DNA of 32,158 nucleotides from an uncultured Anaerococcus sp. (GTDB lineage: Bacteria; Bacillota; Clostridia; Tissierellales; Peptoniphilaceae). The stretch lies in contig NZ_CALTSY010000023.1 in the NCBI RefSeq assembly GCF_943908415.1, positions 1-32,158 of the forward strand, read 5' to 3'. The notes under the pieces are model-generated. The model did not search any database, was not told where the DNA came from, and saw nothing but the letters and a program-made list of their open reading frames with translations. Within the stretch, counting starts at the first letter, position 1. Each line of letters begins with the position of its first letter. Position numbers and translations under genes: made by a program. Below, in pieces: positions 31,775 to 32,158 of the stretch.

Positions 31775-32023
31775 ATAAATGATTATAATTTAGAAAAATT
31801 TAGAGAGGATATTCGAACAAATAGAGAGTTTGAATTTACTTATAAGGACAAGATGTATTCATTAACGTATTCCAAGGAAGGATTTATATTTATTGATACA
31901 AGAGAATATGTATTTTTAGTATATAAGTCCTACTACGATTTATTAAAATCAGTGTGGATAGAAGGCAGGACAATTGAAGAAATAATTGCTGGAAACCTCT
32001 ATAGTGATTTAAGTATATATTAG
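31775..32023 (+). pseudogene. Small conserved-looking ORF lacking a start codon
   Basis: An open frame of 82 codons reads INDYNLEKFREDIRTNREF, FTYKDKMYSLTYSKEGF and ends EEIIAGNLYSDLSIY-stop. Composition is protein-like (amphipathic, balanced charge). The expected start reads ATA at 31775 (ATA AAT GAT TAT) with an in-frame TAG nine bases upstream and no Shine-Dalgarno. The first ATG is internal at 31851. It is either a gene that lost its ATG, one using a non-standard start, or an internally started protein of about 57 residues. The family was not recognised. Confidence 0.5.
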
Positions 32024-32158
32024 AAAATTTTATCTACTATATTAAAACTCTTATAAAGCACCTACCAAAATGAGCTGAACCCGTAAACACGGAATAACTT
32101 AATAGAGACTATGTAATATTTTGTGTATAGAACCTCCTGATTAGGGTAAAGAAAAACT
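32024..32158. other. Window edge, no gene recognised
   Basis: This AT-rich DNA contains a small inverted repeat, CCCGTaaaCACGG (about 32081-32093), and a GTGTATAGAACCTCCTGA segment. It resembles the terminal region of an insertion sequence, but the family cannot be determined from what is visible. Confidence 0.25.

Overview
The window is about 30% GC. Its gene order (murB-rapZ-phosphatase-whiA-dnaE-pfkA-pyk-rRNA methyltransferase), Gram-positive ribosome-binding sites, T-box riboswitch and FNR/flavodiiron nitrosative-stress genes suggest an anaerobic low-GC Firmicute. Gram-positive anaerobic cocci of the Anaerococcus/Peptoniphilus type are my best guess. That placement is inference from gene content; no 16S gene is present.

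Layout. (1) 1-11312 is ordinary core genome. The end of a small transposable repeat lies at 1-59, rpmB (L28) is on the minus strand, and a tightly packed plus-strand operon runs from murB to a TRAM-type RNA methyltransferase. (2) 11313-19370 is an accessory island. It holds a truncated ABC ATPase stub, an intact ATPase/FtsX-permease pair, a 22-codon gene with a near-perfect Shine-Dalgarno, a two-gene heterodimeric ABC exporter whose first gene is split by a -1 shift at an A6 run, an ABC/IS3-transposase fusion pseudogene, and two small genes ending at a strong terminator. (3) 19489-20850 is metA on the minus strand behind a methionine-specifier T-box riboswitch. (4) 21109-25852 is a two-component system followed by a second ATPase/FtsX-permease pair. 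The promoter between them carries three helically phased TGTAAG repeats. (5) 25853-26680 is decayed DNA: membrane-protein remnants and an IS256-family transposase fossil. (6) 26787-28427 is a short transcription unit encoding a 29-residue Met-rich peptide, ending in an intrinsic terminator, then a metY gene disrupted by a ~10-bp deletion. (7) 28568-28742 is a complete 175-bp MITE of the same family as the element at base 1. (8) 29063-31743 is an FNR-type regulator, a RIC/ScdA iron-sulfur repair protein and a flavodiiron protein, a compact NO/O2 defence module. A small ORF without a normal start codon and the window edge follow.

How it fits together. MetA carries the acetyl-specifying Glu111 and MetY uses O-acetylhomoserine, so the two would form the direct-sulfhydrylation route to methionine. 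metA is under a Met T-box. metY sits behind what looks like a ribosome-mediated (leader-peptide) Met attenuator, a mode rarely associated with Firmicute methionine genes. That is the most unusual regulatory signal here. The second candidate is the 11.4-19.4 kb island, which looks like a small-peptide secretion and self-protection locus: short peptide gene, asymmetric ABC exporter, two-TM small protein, and drug/peptide-type FtsX transporters with a two-component sensor nearby. Its function is inference only.
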